Positions 7,521 through 14,724 of a DNA stretch of 22,179 bases are shown in pieces. The stretch comes from Bacteroidales bacterium (GTDB taxonomy: Bacteria; Bacteroidota; Bacteroidia; Bacteroidales; P3). Each line of letters opens with the position of its first letter. Position 1 is the stretch's first letter. The stretch covers positions 1-22,179 of the forward strand of contig SFPR01000035.1 in assembly GCA_004551865.1 (NCBI GenBank), written 5' to 3'. Made by a program: the position numbers and the translations under genes. The notes beneath the pieces are model-generated. The model was given only the letters and a program-made list of their open reading frames with translations. It searched no databases and was not told the origin of the DNA.

Positions 7521-8190
7521 TGATCAAACTTTCTGCTATCACAAAATCAAATGGTTTTGTCAATTTTATGTTTTCTCTTTTTCCCTCGACCAATGCTATC
7601 TCTGTTCCGAGACTTTCGACCACAGAAGCATCGTCGGTAAAGGTCGGATTGTAGGTTTGGGCGTATGCCTTTTGCAATAACGACAGCTCAAAGCACTGAG
7701 GTGTCTGCACAAGTCTGACCTCCGAGCGGTCTATCGACTTGTTTCGATACCTCACAGAGTCGATACAATCACAACAAGCAACCGCAGCACCACACTCTGC
7801 CGCCTTTTCAAAGCAGTCATCAAAGATTTGCTTGTCGGCAAAAGGTCTCACCCCGTCATGAATTGCCACAAGAGCTTTGCCGCTTGTGCATCTAATGCTG
7901 TCTATTGCCGCCTTGACCGAAAAAAACCTCTCACTGCCTCCACAAACCAAGCGATGAGCAATCCGACAGTTGTATTTGTCGCACAAACTCTTCCAATAAT
8001 CCTCCCTACCGCAAGGAAGAACCAACACAATCTCCGCTTGGGGAACAGATTTGCTCACCATTTTGAGCGTTTCTATCAAAACAACACTCTCTCCCAAGGG
8101 AAGAAACTGCTTTTCTATCGAAGCACTCATTCGTTTGCCGCTCCCGCCTGCAACAATTATCACATATTTATTATATGATGAGCATTGCAT
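7504..8190 (-). CDS. ispD: 2-C-methyl-D-erythritol 4-phosphate cytidylyltransferase IspD
   Basis: 228 residues. It makes CDP-methylerythritol from MEP and CTP in the non-mevalonate isoprenoid pathway. Motifs in order are the nucleotide-binding loop VAGGSGKRMSASIEKQFLPL (13-32), HDGVRPF (111-117), VQTPQCF (161-167), FTDDASVVE (184-192) and the closing ENIKLTKPFDF (206-216). The ATG at 8190 lies inside the end of queA (20-bp overlap); an adjacent GTG at 8193 is less likely. It is translationally coupled between queA and the phosphotransferase-RapZ gene. The set is IspD-specific, so the alternative of a MurU-like sugar nucleotidyltransferase, expected beside an AmgK-like kinase, is disfavoured. 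Confidence 0.94.
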   Translation of the reverse strand: MQCSSYNKYVIIVAGGSGKRMSASIEKQFLPLGESVVLIETLKMVSKSVPQAEIVLVLPCGREDYWKSLCDKYNCRIAHRLVCGGSERFFSVKAAIDSIRCTSGKALVAIHDGVRPFADKQIFDDCFEKAAECGAAVACCDCIDSVRYRNKSIDRSEVRLVQTPQCFELSLLQKAYAQTYNPTFTDDASVVESLGTEIALVEGKRENIKLTKPFDFVIAESLINGKLN

Positions 8191-9226
8191 CACCGTAGGT
8201 CAAGAATCTGTACTTCTTTTCTATCGCATACTTGTAGGCTTTCATCACCAAATCATATCCACCGAACGCCGCAACCATCATAAGCATCGAAGAAAGAGAA
8301 GGATGAAAGTTGGTAATCATCGCATCTGCCATTGCAAACTCGTAGGGAGGGAATATGAACTTGTTGGTCCAGCCGTCATAAACCTTGACTCTGTGATCTA
8401 TTATTGCGGCTGTTTCTATTGCCTTCATCGACGTTGTTCCCACTGCACAGACCTTTCGTCCTGCTGCCTTGGCTTTGTTAATCAAGGCCGCATTCTCCTC
8501 ATTTATAATCATCTGTTCAGAATCCATCTTGTGCTTTGTGAGGTCTTCGACTTCTATAGGGCGGAAATTGCCAAGTCCGCTGTGCAAGGTGATAAAAGCA
8601 GAGTCCACTCCCTTGATTTCCATTTTCTTTATAACCTCGCGAGAGAAGTGAAAGCCTGCCGTAGGTGCCACAACAGCTCCCTCATTCTTTGCATAAATAG
8701 TCTGATAGCGGTAATCGTCTTCGGGGGTAAGCTCTCTCAGTCTGAGCAAATCGTCAGGCAGAGGAGTATGTCCGAGTTTTTTCAAAAGTGCGTGAAACTC
8801 TTCATTTGTTCCGTCGAACAAAAACCTCAACGTTCTGCCTCTCGAAGTGGTATTGTCGATAACTTCGGCAACCAATTCGTCATTTTCGCCAAAGTAGAGC
8901 TTGTTTCCTATTCTTATCTTCCTTGCCGGATCGACCAAAATATCCCAAAGACGAGTATTTTCGTTGATTTCCCTCAAAAGAAAGACCGCTATTTTTGCAT
9001 TTGTCTTCTCTTTTGTTCCATACAAACGGGCAGGGAACACCTTGGTATCGTTAAACACGAACAAATCTCCCTCATCAAAATAATCCAAAACATCTTTGAA
9101 AATCTTGTCTTCAAATTCCCCTGTGTCCTTGTGAACAACCAATAATCTCGATTCGTCTCTCTGTTTCGAAGGATGCTGAGCTATCAACTCCGAAGGCAGA
9201 GTGTACTTAAATTGTGAAAGTTTCAT
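8171..9226 (-). CDS. queA: S-adenosylmethionine:tRNA ribosyltransferase-isomerase QueA
   Basis: 351 residues. It transfers the ribosyl part of SAM to preQ1 in tRNA, giving epoxyqueuosine in the queuosine pathway. Characteristic stretches are RDESRLLVVH, FVFNDTKVFPARLYG, WDILVDPARKIRIGN, GAVVAPTAGFHFS, ITLHSGLGNFRPI, HKMDSEQM, VCAVGTTSMKAIE and the C-terminal YRFLTYGDAMLII. The usual AGLHFT/S is AGFHFS here, a minor change. It is the first gene of the queA-ispD-phosphotransferase/RapZ operon, with a good promoter and a leader of about 50 nt. Confidence 0.96.
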   Translation of the reverse strand: MKLSQFKYTLPSELIAQHPSKQRDESRLLVVHKDTGEFEDKIFKDVLDYFDEGDLFVFNDTKVFPARLYGTKEKTNAKIAVFLLREINENTRLWDILVDPARKIRIGNKLYFGENDELVAEVIDNTTSRGRTLRFLFDGTNEEFHALLKKLGHTPLPDDLLRLRELTPEDDYRYQTIYAKNEGAVVAPTAGFHFSREVIKKMEIKGVDSAFITLHSGLGNFRPIEVEDLTKHKMDSEQMIINEENAALINKAKAAGRKVCAVGTTSMKAIETAAIIDHRVKVYDGWTNKFIFPPYEFAMADAMITNFHPSLSSMLMMVAAFGGYDLVMKAYKYAIEKKYRFLTYGDAMLII

Positions 9227-9283
9227 GATTGACTATGCCTTTTTCTTGTTAATCATTACGGCTTTGCAAAAGTGCAAAAGCGT

Positions 9284-9315
9284 GCAAAGATACAAAAGAA
9301 AACACGTTTTGTCAA
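9284..9315 (-). promoter_or_regulatory. Promoter of the queA operon
   Basis: Minus-strand TATCTTTGC (9292 to 9284) with TTG (9315-9313) 20 bp upstream. Downstream in the leader two further TTTTGC boxes occur (9266-9279), so GCAAA is present three times at 8- and 10-bp steps. Confidence 0.8.
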
Positions 9316-9402
9316 GTTTTTATTGTATCCAAACACCATAAAACGTACAAAATGACCACTTTTTGAACAAAACAACAATCCGAACACACCATCTGACAAA
9401 AC

Positions 9403-9438
9403 CAAAACGCTGCTTTGACTTGTCAAAACAGCGTTTTG
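9403..9438 (-). terminator. Hairpin terminator built from two 21-bp-spaced repeat cores
   Basis: A 17-bp stem (9403-9419 with 9422-9438) with one mismatch on the plus strand, which becomes a G-U pair on minus-strand RNA, and a 2-nt loop. On the minus strand it is followed by a T-rich stretch, so it probably terminates transcription arriving from the T9SS-domain frame that stops at 9478. The two arms also contain the dispersed core (9404-9415 and 9425-9436), spaced exactly 21 bp. Confidence 0.7.
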
Positions 9439-9477
9439 TATTTTCAGTTTATCAAACAAGGAAGAATAAACTCTCGC

Positions 9478-9867
9478 TTACTGCTTTACAACCTTCTTTT
9501 CTATTGTGCCTTTGACCGTTTTAATCTTGAAAACATAGCTTCCCGAGGCAAGCGATTGCAAGTCCAAGTGCAACTCGTATGCCGAAACCTCTTCTCGTCT
9601 GACCATTCTGCCCGACATATCGTAAATTTCGACCGCCTCAACTCTGAAATTGCTCAACACAACAGCCTCATTGTTTGCAGGATTTGGGTACACGCTGCAA
9701 GTCGAAGCCAACTCAGCCTCGCTCAAAAGCCGCAATGTTTCGCTATTTAACCAACTGATTTTCAGCTCTTGGTAAGATGCAAAAATAAAACGCCGTTTTG
9801 GAAAAATAAATCGGCGTTTTATTTTGGCAAAACGGCGTTTTGTCCGGCTGAAACGGCGTTTTGTTTT
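9478..9867 (-). pseudogene. Orphan C-terminal T9SS sorting domain, probably a gene remnant
   Basis: The frame is open for 129 codons (stop-bounded at 9868-9870) but has no ATG and no passenger domain. The first possible start of note is a TTG at 9735, giving 85 residues. The C-terminal 75 residues are a typical type A T9SS sorting domain: VYPNPANNEAVV, then VEIYDMSGRMVRREEV, then LASGSYVFKIKTVKGTIEKKVVKQ. Upstream in the same frame lie four K-R-R-F heptads encoded by the 21-bp repeat array, then a short linker. T9SS domains normally close large secreted proteins, so this is most simply the tail of a lost or rearranged gene. A short expressed protein cannot be excluded, though no good promoter was found. 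Confidence 0.6.
9787..9861. repeat. Array of four 12-bp cores at 21-bp spacing
   Basis: Cores lie at 9787-9798, 9808-9819, 9829-9840 and 9850-9861, each close to AAAACGGCGTTT, with unrelated 9-bp spacers. The extended core AAAACG-S-CGTTTT is a palindrome around its central base. Read on the minus strand the cores encode K-R-R-F, so the array gives K-R-R-F-x-x-x heptads in frame with the T9SS domain. The same core and step occur at 18311-18400 and 9404-9436. Confidence 0.9.
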
Positions 9868-9935
9868 TCAATGTCGAGATTTGCAGATAATGTTTGTAGT
9901 TTTCGGGATTGTCGTTTTGTTTTTGAAATTATGAG

Positions 9936-9944
9936 TATCTTTGC
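9936..9944 (+). promoter_or_regulatory. Promoter -7 element of xthA
   Basis: TATCTTTGC matches the consensus and lies 29 bp before the xthA ATG. A clear TTG at the ideal distance is not present; candidates are at 9917-9919 (16 bp, short) and 9909-9911 (24 bp, long). Confidence 0.65.
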
Positions 9945-9973
9945 AGGGTGTAAACAGAATAAACAATCGAAGA

Positions 9974-10744
9974 ATGAAAATCATATCTTACAACCTCAAT
10001 GGTATAAGGGCGGCGGTGAAGAAGGGCTTTTTGGAATGGCTTGAAGCCTCAGAAGCCGATGTTGTGTGCATTCAGGAAACCAAAGCTCACCAAGAGGACA
10101 TTCCTGTTTTGGAACTGAAAGCCGCAGGTTACGAATACTATGGTCTTTCTGCCAAGAAGAAGGGTTACAGCGGTGTTGCCATTTTGACTAAACGTACTCC
10201 CGACAAGGTGGTGAGGGGTATGGGAATAGAAAAATATGACAACGAGGGTCGCTTTATTCGTGCCGACTTCGGCAAGCTGAGTGTGGTGAGTGTGTATCAC
10301 CCTTCGGGAACAAGCGGAGACGAACGTCAGGCGTTCAAGATGCAGTGGCTTGACGATTTTCAGCAATATGTTCATGCGTTACAAAAAGAGCGTCCGTTCC
10401 TTGTGTTGTGCGGCGACTACAATATTTGTCATCGTGAGATTGATATTCACGACCCTGTTCGCAATGCAAAGTCTTCGGGTTTTCTTCCCGAAGAGCGTCA
10501 GTGGATTGACAGCTTTATCAAGAGTGGTTTCACCGACAGCTTTCGCTACATCAACAAAGATGTGAAAGATGCCTACTCTTGGTGGAGTTTCAGAGCCAAT
10601 GCAAGAGCCAACAACAAGGGTTGGAGGATTGATTACTGCATGGTGAGCGATGCTTTCAAAGACCGCATTGTCGATGCGGCGATTATTCCTTCGGCAGTCC
10701 ACTCCGACCATTGCCCGATAAGCCTGACGATTGAAGAAGAATAA
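9974..10744 (+). CDS. xthA: Exodeoxyribonuclease III / AP endonuclease
   Basis: 256 residues of the exonuclease-endonuclease-phosphatase fold. It cleaves DNA at abasic sites and removes 3' blocks in base excision repair. Motifs are MKIISYNLNGIRAA at the start (metal-binding Asn 7), CIQETKA (32-38, metal-binding Glu 35), GYSGVAIL (64-71), the catalytic GDYNICH (147-153), WRIDY (217-221) and SDHCPI (244-249). The ATG at 9974 is chosen over a TTG at 9941, which lies in the promoter. It is followed after 21 bp by the OmpA-like gene, which probably shares its transcript. Confidence 0.94.
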   Translation: MKIISYNLNGIRAAVKKGFLEWLEASEADVVCIQETKAHQEDIPVLELKAAGYEYYGLSAKKKGYSGVAILTKRTPDKVVRGMGIEKYDNEGRFIRADFGKLSVVSVYHPSGTSGDERQAFKMQWLDDFQQYVHALQKERPFLVLCGDYNICHREIDIHDPVRNAKSSGFLPEERQWIDSFIKSGFTDSFRYINKDVKDAYSWWSFRANARANNKGWRIDYCMVSDAFKDRIVDAAIIPSAVHSDHCPISLTIEEE

Positions 10745-10765
10745 CATACAAAAAGACAAACATTG

Positions 10766-11743
10766 ATGAAAAGGAGAATAGTTTACCTATCGCTTGTGTC
10801 GGCAGTGTTGCTTGCGGGCTGTGTAAGCTCAAAGAAGTATGCCGAACTCGAACAAACAAGCAACAAGTGTGCAAAGCAGCTCTCTCAAACCAAGATGAAC
10901 CTCAAAGAAGCCCAAAGCAACAATGAGGAACTCTCTCGTCAGCTTGAGCAGAAGACCAAGCAACTGACAGATTTGCAGAGCGAAAGAGACAACTTTCAAT
11001 CTGAAAGTGAGCGTTTGAAGCAAGCCAATACGGAGGCAGCCTCACGGATTGCAGCTCTCGAAAAACAGTTGCAAGAATCCCTCAAATCCAAGAGTTCAAA
11101 CCTCCAATCGCTGAACGAAGAGTTGCTCAAAACAAGAGAAGAACTCTCAGAGAGCAAAGAATTGCTCCTTGGCAAAGAAAGCGAATTGAAGAGCCTGCAA
11201 GACAAGTACTCACAGAGCGAGAAGACACTTGGCGAATTGCAAGACAAACTCAAAGAGAAGCAGGCAGAAATGGAAGCCCTGCACAAGAAAATCAGTCAGG
11301 CACTTTTGGGATTTGCCGACAAGGGGTTGAATGTGCAGACAAAGGACGGCAAGGTTTATGTTTCGATGGAAGAGAAGTTGCTCTTTGCTTCGGGAAGCTG
11401 GAGTGTGAGCAGCGAAGGCGAGAAGGCACTCGGAGAACTTGCGGCTGTTTTGGCTGCCAATCCCGACATCAGCATAATGGTTGAGGGGCATACGGATAAT
11501 GTTCCGATGAAAGGCAGAAACCAAGTGAAAGATAATTGGGATTTGAGCGTGATGAGAGCGAGTGCAATCACCAAGATACTGTTGAACAACGAGAAGATAG
11601 CTCCCGAAAGAGTAATTCCATCGGGAAGGGGAGAGTATTGTCCGCTTGTCGAAAACAGCTCTGCCGAAGCAAGAGCGAAGAATCGCCGTAGCGAGATTAT
11701 TCTTGCACCAAAGACAGACGAGTTGTTGAAGATGTTAGAGTAG
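10766..11743 (+). CDS. OmpA-family lipoprotein with long coiled coil
   Basis: 325 residues. A lipoprotein signal peptide ends in the lipobox LLAGC (Cys 19). Residues about 25-180 are strongly heptad-patterned, rich in K, E, Q, L and S, and should form a long coiled coil. Residues about 205-320 are an OmpA C-terminal peptidoglycan-binding domain: VEGHTDN (239-245), NWDLSVMRA (257-265, with the Asp/Arg positions that bind diaminopimelate) and NRRSEI (306-311). The inferred role is tethering the outer membrane to peptidoglycan, with the coiled coil spanning the periplasm. A TTG at 10763 directly precedes the ATG and is ignored. A terminator follows about 36 bp after the stop. Confidence 0.92.
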   Translation: MKRRIVYLSLVSAVLLAGCVSSKKYAELEQTSNKCAKQLSQTKMNLKEAQSNNEELSRQLEQKTKQLTDLQSERDNFQSESERLKQANTEAASRIAALEKQLQESLKSKSSNLQSLNEELLKTREELSESKELLLGKESELKSLQDKYSQSEKTLGELQDKLKEKQAEMEALHKKISQALLGFADKGLNVQTKDGKVYVSMEEKLLFASGSWSVSSEGEKALGELAAVLAANPDISIMVEGHTDNVPMKGRNQVKDNWDLSVMRASAITKILLNNEKIAPERVIPSGRGEYCPLVENSSAEARAKNRRSEIILAPKTDELLKMLE

Positions 11744-11779
11744 AAGAAAATATTATATCTTTTTTTATTCTTATCACTT

Positions 11780-11815
11780 TCGTCGGTTTCGCAAAAAGCA
11801 GACCGACGATTTTTT
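11780..11815 (+). terminator. Intrinsic terminator of the xthA-OmpA unit
   Basis: Stem TCGTCGGT (11780-11787) with ACCGACGA (11802-11809), a 14-nt loop, and a T tract at 11810-11815 on the plus strand. The minus side lacks a T run, so it mainly serves the plus-strand operon. Confidence 0.8.
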
Positions 11816-11852
11816 GTGTCAAATCGGTTGTCGGGAAATTTGTTGCAGGTTT

Positions 11853-13151
11853 TCAGGTCTTGCGTTTCTCTTTTTTGGCTGCCGGAAAGAGAATGTTGTT
11901 CAATATCAGCCTGTATCCGCAGGAGTTAGGGTGCAAATCGAGGTCGGTTACGGGGTCTCCGATGTAGTGAGAGTAGTCTTCGGGGTCGTGTCCTCCCAAA
12001 AAGCTCCACGTTCCCTTGCCATAAGTGCCGTGAATGTACCTTACCTCTTCGGCAGACTTGTTTTCGCCCAAAACAATGACCTCAGGTTTGAGGTATTTCT
12101 TCATGAAGGCAGTGCTTTGCCCCATAAAGCCGTGAATAACCCTGCTGTGGTTCTGTGTAAGCATCGTCGGAATCCAATCCCACTTGGCAGAAAAGTCAAA
12201 AAGCACGAAAAAGTCGTTCTTTTCGTTGAACTTCCTCGAACGAGACGAAGGAACATCAATGTCGGACACCTCGTAGGTGTATGGATCTGTAACTATGTGA
12301 AAATCTTTGAACGCAAAGCAGTTGGCATAGTTCAATTTGGATTGTGCATCGGGATCTATGGGGTCGCCGTCAAACATACTCTCGCAAATATCCACCCCTT
12401 CGGCTGCAAGGGCTATGTCAAACGAATCGGGGGCAGAACACATTGCAAACATAAATCCTCCTCCCAAAACAAAATCTCTTATCTTTTTGACTACCGCAAG
12501 TTTGAGTTGGGATACTTTTTGGAAGCCGAGGCGGTGTGCAGTCTCGGTTTGGGTGCGTACATCGTCAATGTACCATTGCTGATTGCGATACTGAGACCAG
12601 AATTTGCCGAATTGTCCCGTAAAGTCTTCGTGGTGAAGGTGCAACCAGTCGTATAGCGGCAACACTCCGGAGAGAACTTCTTCGTCATAGACCACATCGT
12701 AAGGTATTTCGGCGTATGTGAGAACCAAAGTAACGGCATCGTCCCACGGAAGTTTGTTTTTTGGTGAATAGACGGCAATTTTGGGTGCTTTTTGCAGCTT
12801 TACCACATCTTGATTGACCTGAGGAAGTGATATTTGTTCGATTATGCCTTGGTATTGCCCCTCGCTCACAAGGTAGTAGCTCACACCTCTTAGTCGGCAG
12901 AGGGTTTCGGTCGTTTGGTCTGCCCTCATGGAGAAAGCACCGCCCTGAAAGTTCAGCAGCCACTCCACTTCATATTCCTCACTCAGCACCTTGTAGGCAA
13001 TACCGTATGCTTTCAGGTGGTTTTTCTGACTTTCGTCCATAGGGATAATAAGATATGCAGCCCTGCAACCTGCTGACATCAACACAAAAGCAAGGAATAT
13101 CAGTGTTTTTATTCGTTTTGCCAAACAAAAATGTGCTTTGGTTTGTCTCAT
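11853..13151 (-). CDS. Exported lipoprotein-like protein of the family often labelled asparagine synthetase B
   Basis: 432 residues. A basic N-terminus and hydrophobic segment (about 13-27) end in SAGC (Cys 29), a plausible though non-canonical lipobox, so it is probably exported and lipidated. The mature part opens with LIIPMDESQKNHLKAYGIAY, the hallmark of a Bacteroidetes family widely annotated as asparagine synthetase B. None of that enzyme's features are present: no N-terminal Cys-2 glutaminase and no ATP-pyrophosphatase SGGxDS loop. The middle, with YDWLHLHHEDFTG (167-179) and GGGFMFAMCSAPDSFDIAL (230-248), looks like a class I glutamine-amidotransferase-like or ThuA-like fold. Whether Cys 238 is a nucleophile is unknown. 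No clear promoter lies in the 55-bp gap after dnaB, so it may be co-transcribed with it. Confidence 0.75.
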   Translation of the reverse strand: MRQTKAHFCLAKRIKTLIFLAFVLMSAGCRAAYLIIPMDESQKNHLKAYGIAYKVLSEEYEVEWLLNFQGGAFSMRADQTTETLCRLRGVSYYLVSEGQYQGIIEQISLPQVNQDVVKLQKAPKIAVYSPKNKLPWDDAVTLVLTYAEIPYDVVYDEEVLSGVLPLYDWLHLHHEDFTGQFGKFWSQYRNQQWYIDDVRTQTETAHRLGFQKVSQLKLAVVKKIRDFVLGGGFMFAMCSAPDSFDIALAAEGVDICESMFDGDPIDPDAQSKLNYANCFAFKDFHIVTDPYTYEVSDIDVPSSRSRKFNEKNDFFVLFDFSAKWDWIPTMLTQNHSRVIHGFMGQSTAFMKKYLKPEVIVLGENKSAEEVRYIHGTYGKGTWSFLGGHDPEDYSHYIGDPVTDLDLHPNSCGYRLILNNILFPAAKKEKRKT

Positions 13152-13206
13152 TGTGTCGTATGATATGATGATTGTCTGATTTCGGTAAGGTTGAAACGAA
13201 ATTGTG

Positions 13207-14679
13207 TTAAAACGGATTGTCTGTCTCTTCGTAGTTCATCTTCGATTCGACAAGGGTGCTGTCAAAAGAATTGTAACCAATGTCGTCCATTCGGTTCTCG
13301 AAACGCACATATTGGTTTATGAAGTTAAGGTCAGCTTCGCCCACTTCGCCCGCACGATGCTTGGCAATGATGACTTTTGCAAGTCTTTCGTCGTCTTCGC
13401 CTCCTTCTCCGTAGTATGCGGGACGATAGATAAACATAACAATGTCGGCATCTTGCTCAATAGCACCCGATTCTCTCAAATCGCTCAACACAGGCTTCTT
13501 GCTGCCGCCTCTTGTCTCCACTGCACGAGAGAGTTGCGACAAAGCGAGAATAGGAATGCTCAACTCCTTTGACAGAGCCTTCAACTGCCTTGAAATATAT
13601 GATATTTCCTGCTCACGATTGCCGCCTTTGACTGCATCTCCTCCCTGCATGAGTTGCAGATAGTCGATGAATACCATTTGTATGTCGTACTTTTGTTTCA
13701 ATCTTCGGCACTTTGCCCTAAGTTCAAAGATAGTTAATCCCGGGTTATCGTCAATATAGATTGGTGCTTTGACAAGAGAATTGGTCTTTTCTCTGATATA
13801 TTCTTTTTCTGCTTCGGAAAGTTTTCCGTTTGCTTTGAATTTTCTTCCTTCGATGCTCGTTTCGGCACTGATAAGTCTCGAAGTAAGTTCGCTTGCCGTC
13901 ATTTCGAGAGAGAAAATTGCCACAGGCTTGTGAAAATCGACCGCCATATTGCGAGCAATGTTGATTGCAAGAGCTGTTTTTCCCATTGCGGGACGTGCAG
14001 CAAGGATAACAAGTGTACCCTTTTGAAATCCTCCTATTTTGTTGTCCAAAGTCCTGAAACCGGTAAGCAGTCCGGACGCATCTTCGGCAAGGGTTTGGTT
14101 CTTCTCAATGTCCATAATAGTGTTGCGAACCAAGGTATCCATGCCCAAAATGTCCGAATTGAAGTTACTATCGTTGATTTCCAAAAACTTTGTCTCGGTT
14201 TTGTCCAACAAATCCAACACATCGCTTGTCTCATCGTAAGCATCGCGAAGCGTTTCGGTCGAAACGCGAATGAGTTCTCGCTGAATGTATTTTTCGGAAA
14301 GCAGACGCACATGATATTCTATGTGAGCCGCCGAAGTAATTCGGGAAGTGAGGCTGACAAGTTTGTAGTTGCCTCCGACGGCTTCAAGGCTTCCGTTTTT
14401 TTTCAGACTTTCGCTCACCGTCAAAATATCGACAGGCTTTCCCTCGGCAAACAAATGACTTATCACTCTGAAGATTGTTGCATTCTCTTCCGAGTAAAAG
14501 TATTCCGGTCTTATGATGTCGATAGAATTACTCAAAGCATCTTGGTCCAAAATCAAAGCTCCGAGAACCGATTCTTCTATTTCGGTTGCCTGAGGCGGCA
14601 TATTGCCGTTAATGGCAAAGGCTTGTTCGTATGTCATTGCAGCCCTTGCCGCTCTGTTTGTTCTGTTTGTGGTATTCAT
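13207..14679 (-). CDS. dnaB: Replicative DNA helicase DnaB
   Basis: 490 residues. Hexameric helicase that unwinds the fork and binds primase. The N-terminal DnaB domain begins at MPPQATEIEESVLGALIL (27-44). The RecA-like domain has Walker A ARPAMGKTALAIN (228-240), FSLEM (256-260), Walker B VFIDYLQLM (336-344), the sensor region LALSQLSRAVE (378-388) and the SDLRESGAIEQDADIVMFIYR segment (399-418). No intein is inserted at the Walker A or other usual sites. The first ATG lies only 8 bp beyond the -7 promoter element. The message would therefore be almost leaderless unless Met 15 (14637) is the real start, and the residues before it look dispensable. Confidence 0.96.
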   Translation of the reverse strand: MNTTNRTNRAARAAMTYEQAFAINGNMPPQATEIEESVLGALILDQDALSNSIDIIRPEYFYSEENATIFRVISHLFAEGKPVDILTVSESLKKNGSLEAVGGNYKLVSLTSRITSAAHIEYHVRLLSEKYIQRELIRVSTETLRDAYDETSDVLDLLDKTETKFLEINDSNFNSDILGMDTLVRNTIMDIEKNQTLAEDASGLLTGFRTLDNKIGGFQKGTLVILAARPAMGKTALAINIARNMAVDFHKPVAIFSLEMTASELTSRLISAETSIEGRKFKANGKLSEAEKEYIREKTNSLVKAPIYIDDNPGLTIFELRAKCRRLKQKYDIQMVFIDYLQLMQGGDAVKGGNREQEISYISRQLKALSKELSIPILALSQLSRAVETRGGSKKPVLSDLRESGAIEQDADIVMFIYRPAYYGEGGEDDERLAKVIIAKHRAGEVGEADLNFINQYVRFENRMDDIGYNSFDSTLVESKMNYEETDNPF

Positions 14680-14686
14680 TGCAAGT

Positions 14687-14717
14687 GCAAAGATAAGATT
14701 TTTTTGACTTACAACAA
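14687..14717 (-). promoter_or_regulatory. Promoter of dnaB, very close to the start codon
   Basis: Minus-strand TATCTTTGC (14695 to 14687) with TTG (14717-14715) 19 bp upstream. Only 7 bp separate the -7 element from the first dnaB ATG at 14679, so the expected transcription start is within a few bases of the codon. Confidence 0.75.
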
Positions 14718-14724
14718 TAGTTTC

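Noticed and set aside
8051..9145. 364-codon open frame antisense to queA
   Set aside because: Lies opposite clear queA and ispD coding sequence; composition is that of an antisense shadow and no domain is seen.
9781..9867. CRISPR array
   Set aside because: The repeating core is only about 12 bp and spacers are 9 bp; no cas genes are in the window, and one copy is inside an enzyme's coding frame.
11814..12656. 280-codon plus-strand open frame opposite the exported lipoprotein
   Set aside because: Antisense to a protein with recognised family features; overlaps the terminator and shows no domain.
11853..13151. Asparagine synthetase B
   Set aside because: No Cys-2 glutaminase and no ATP-pyrophosphatase loop; the name is a legacy of automatic annotation of this family.
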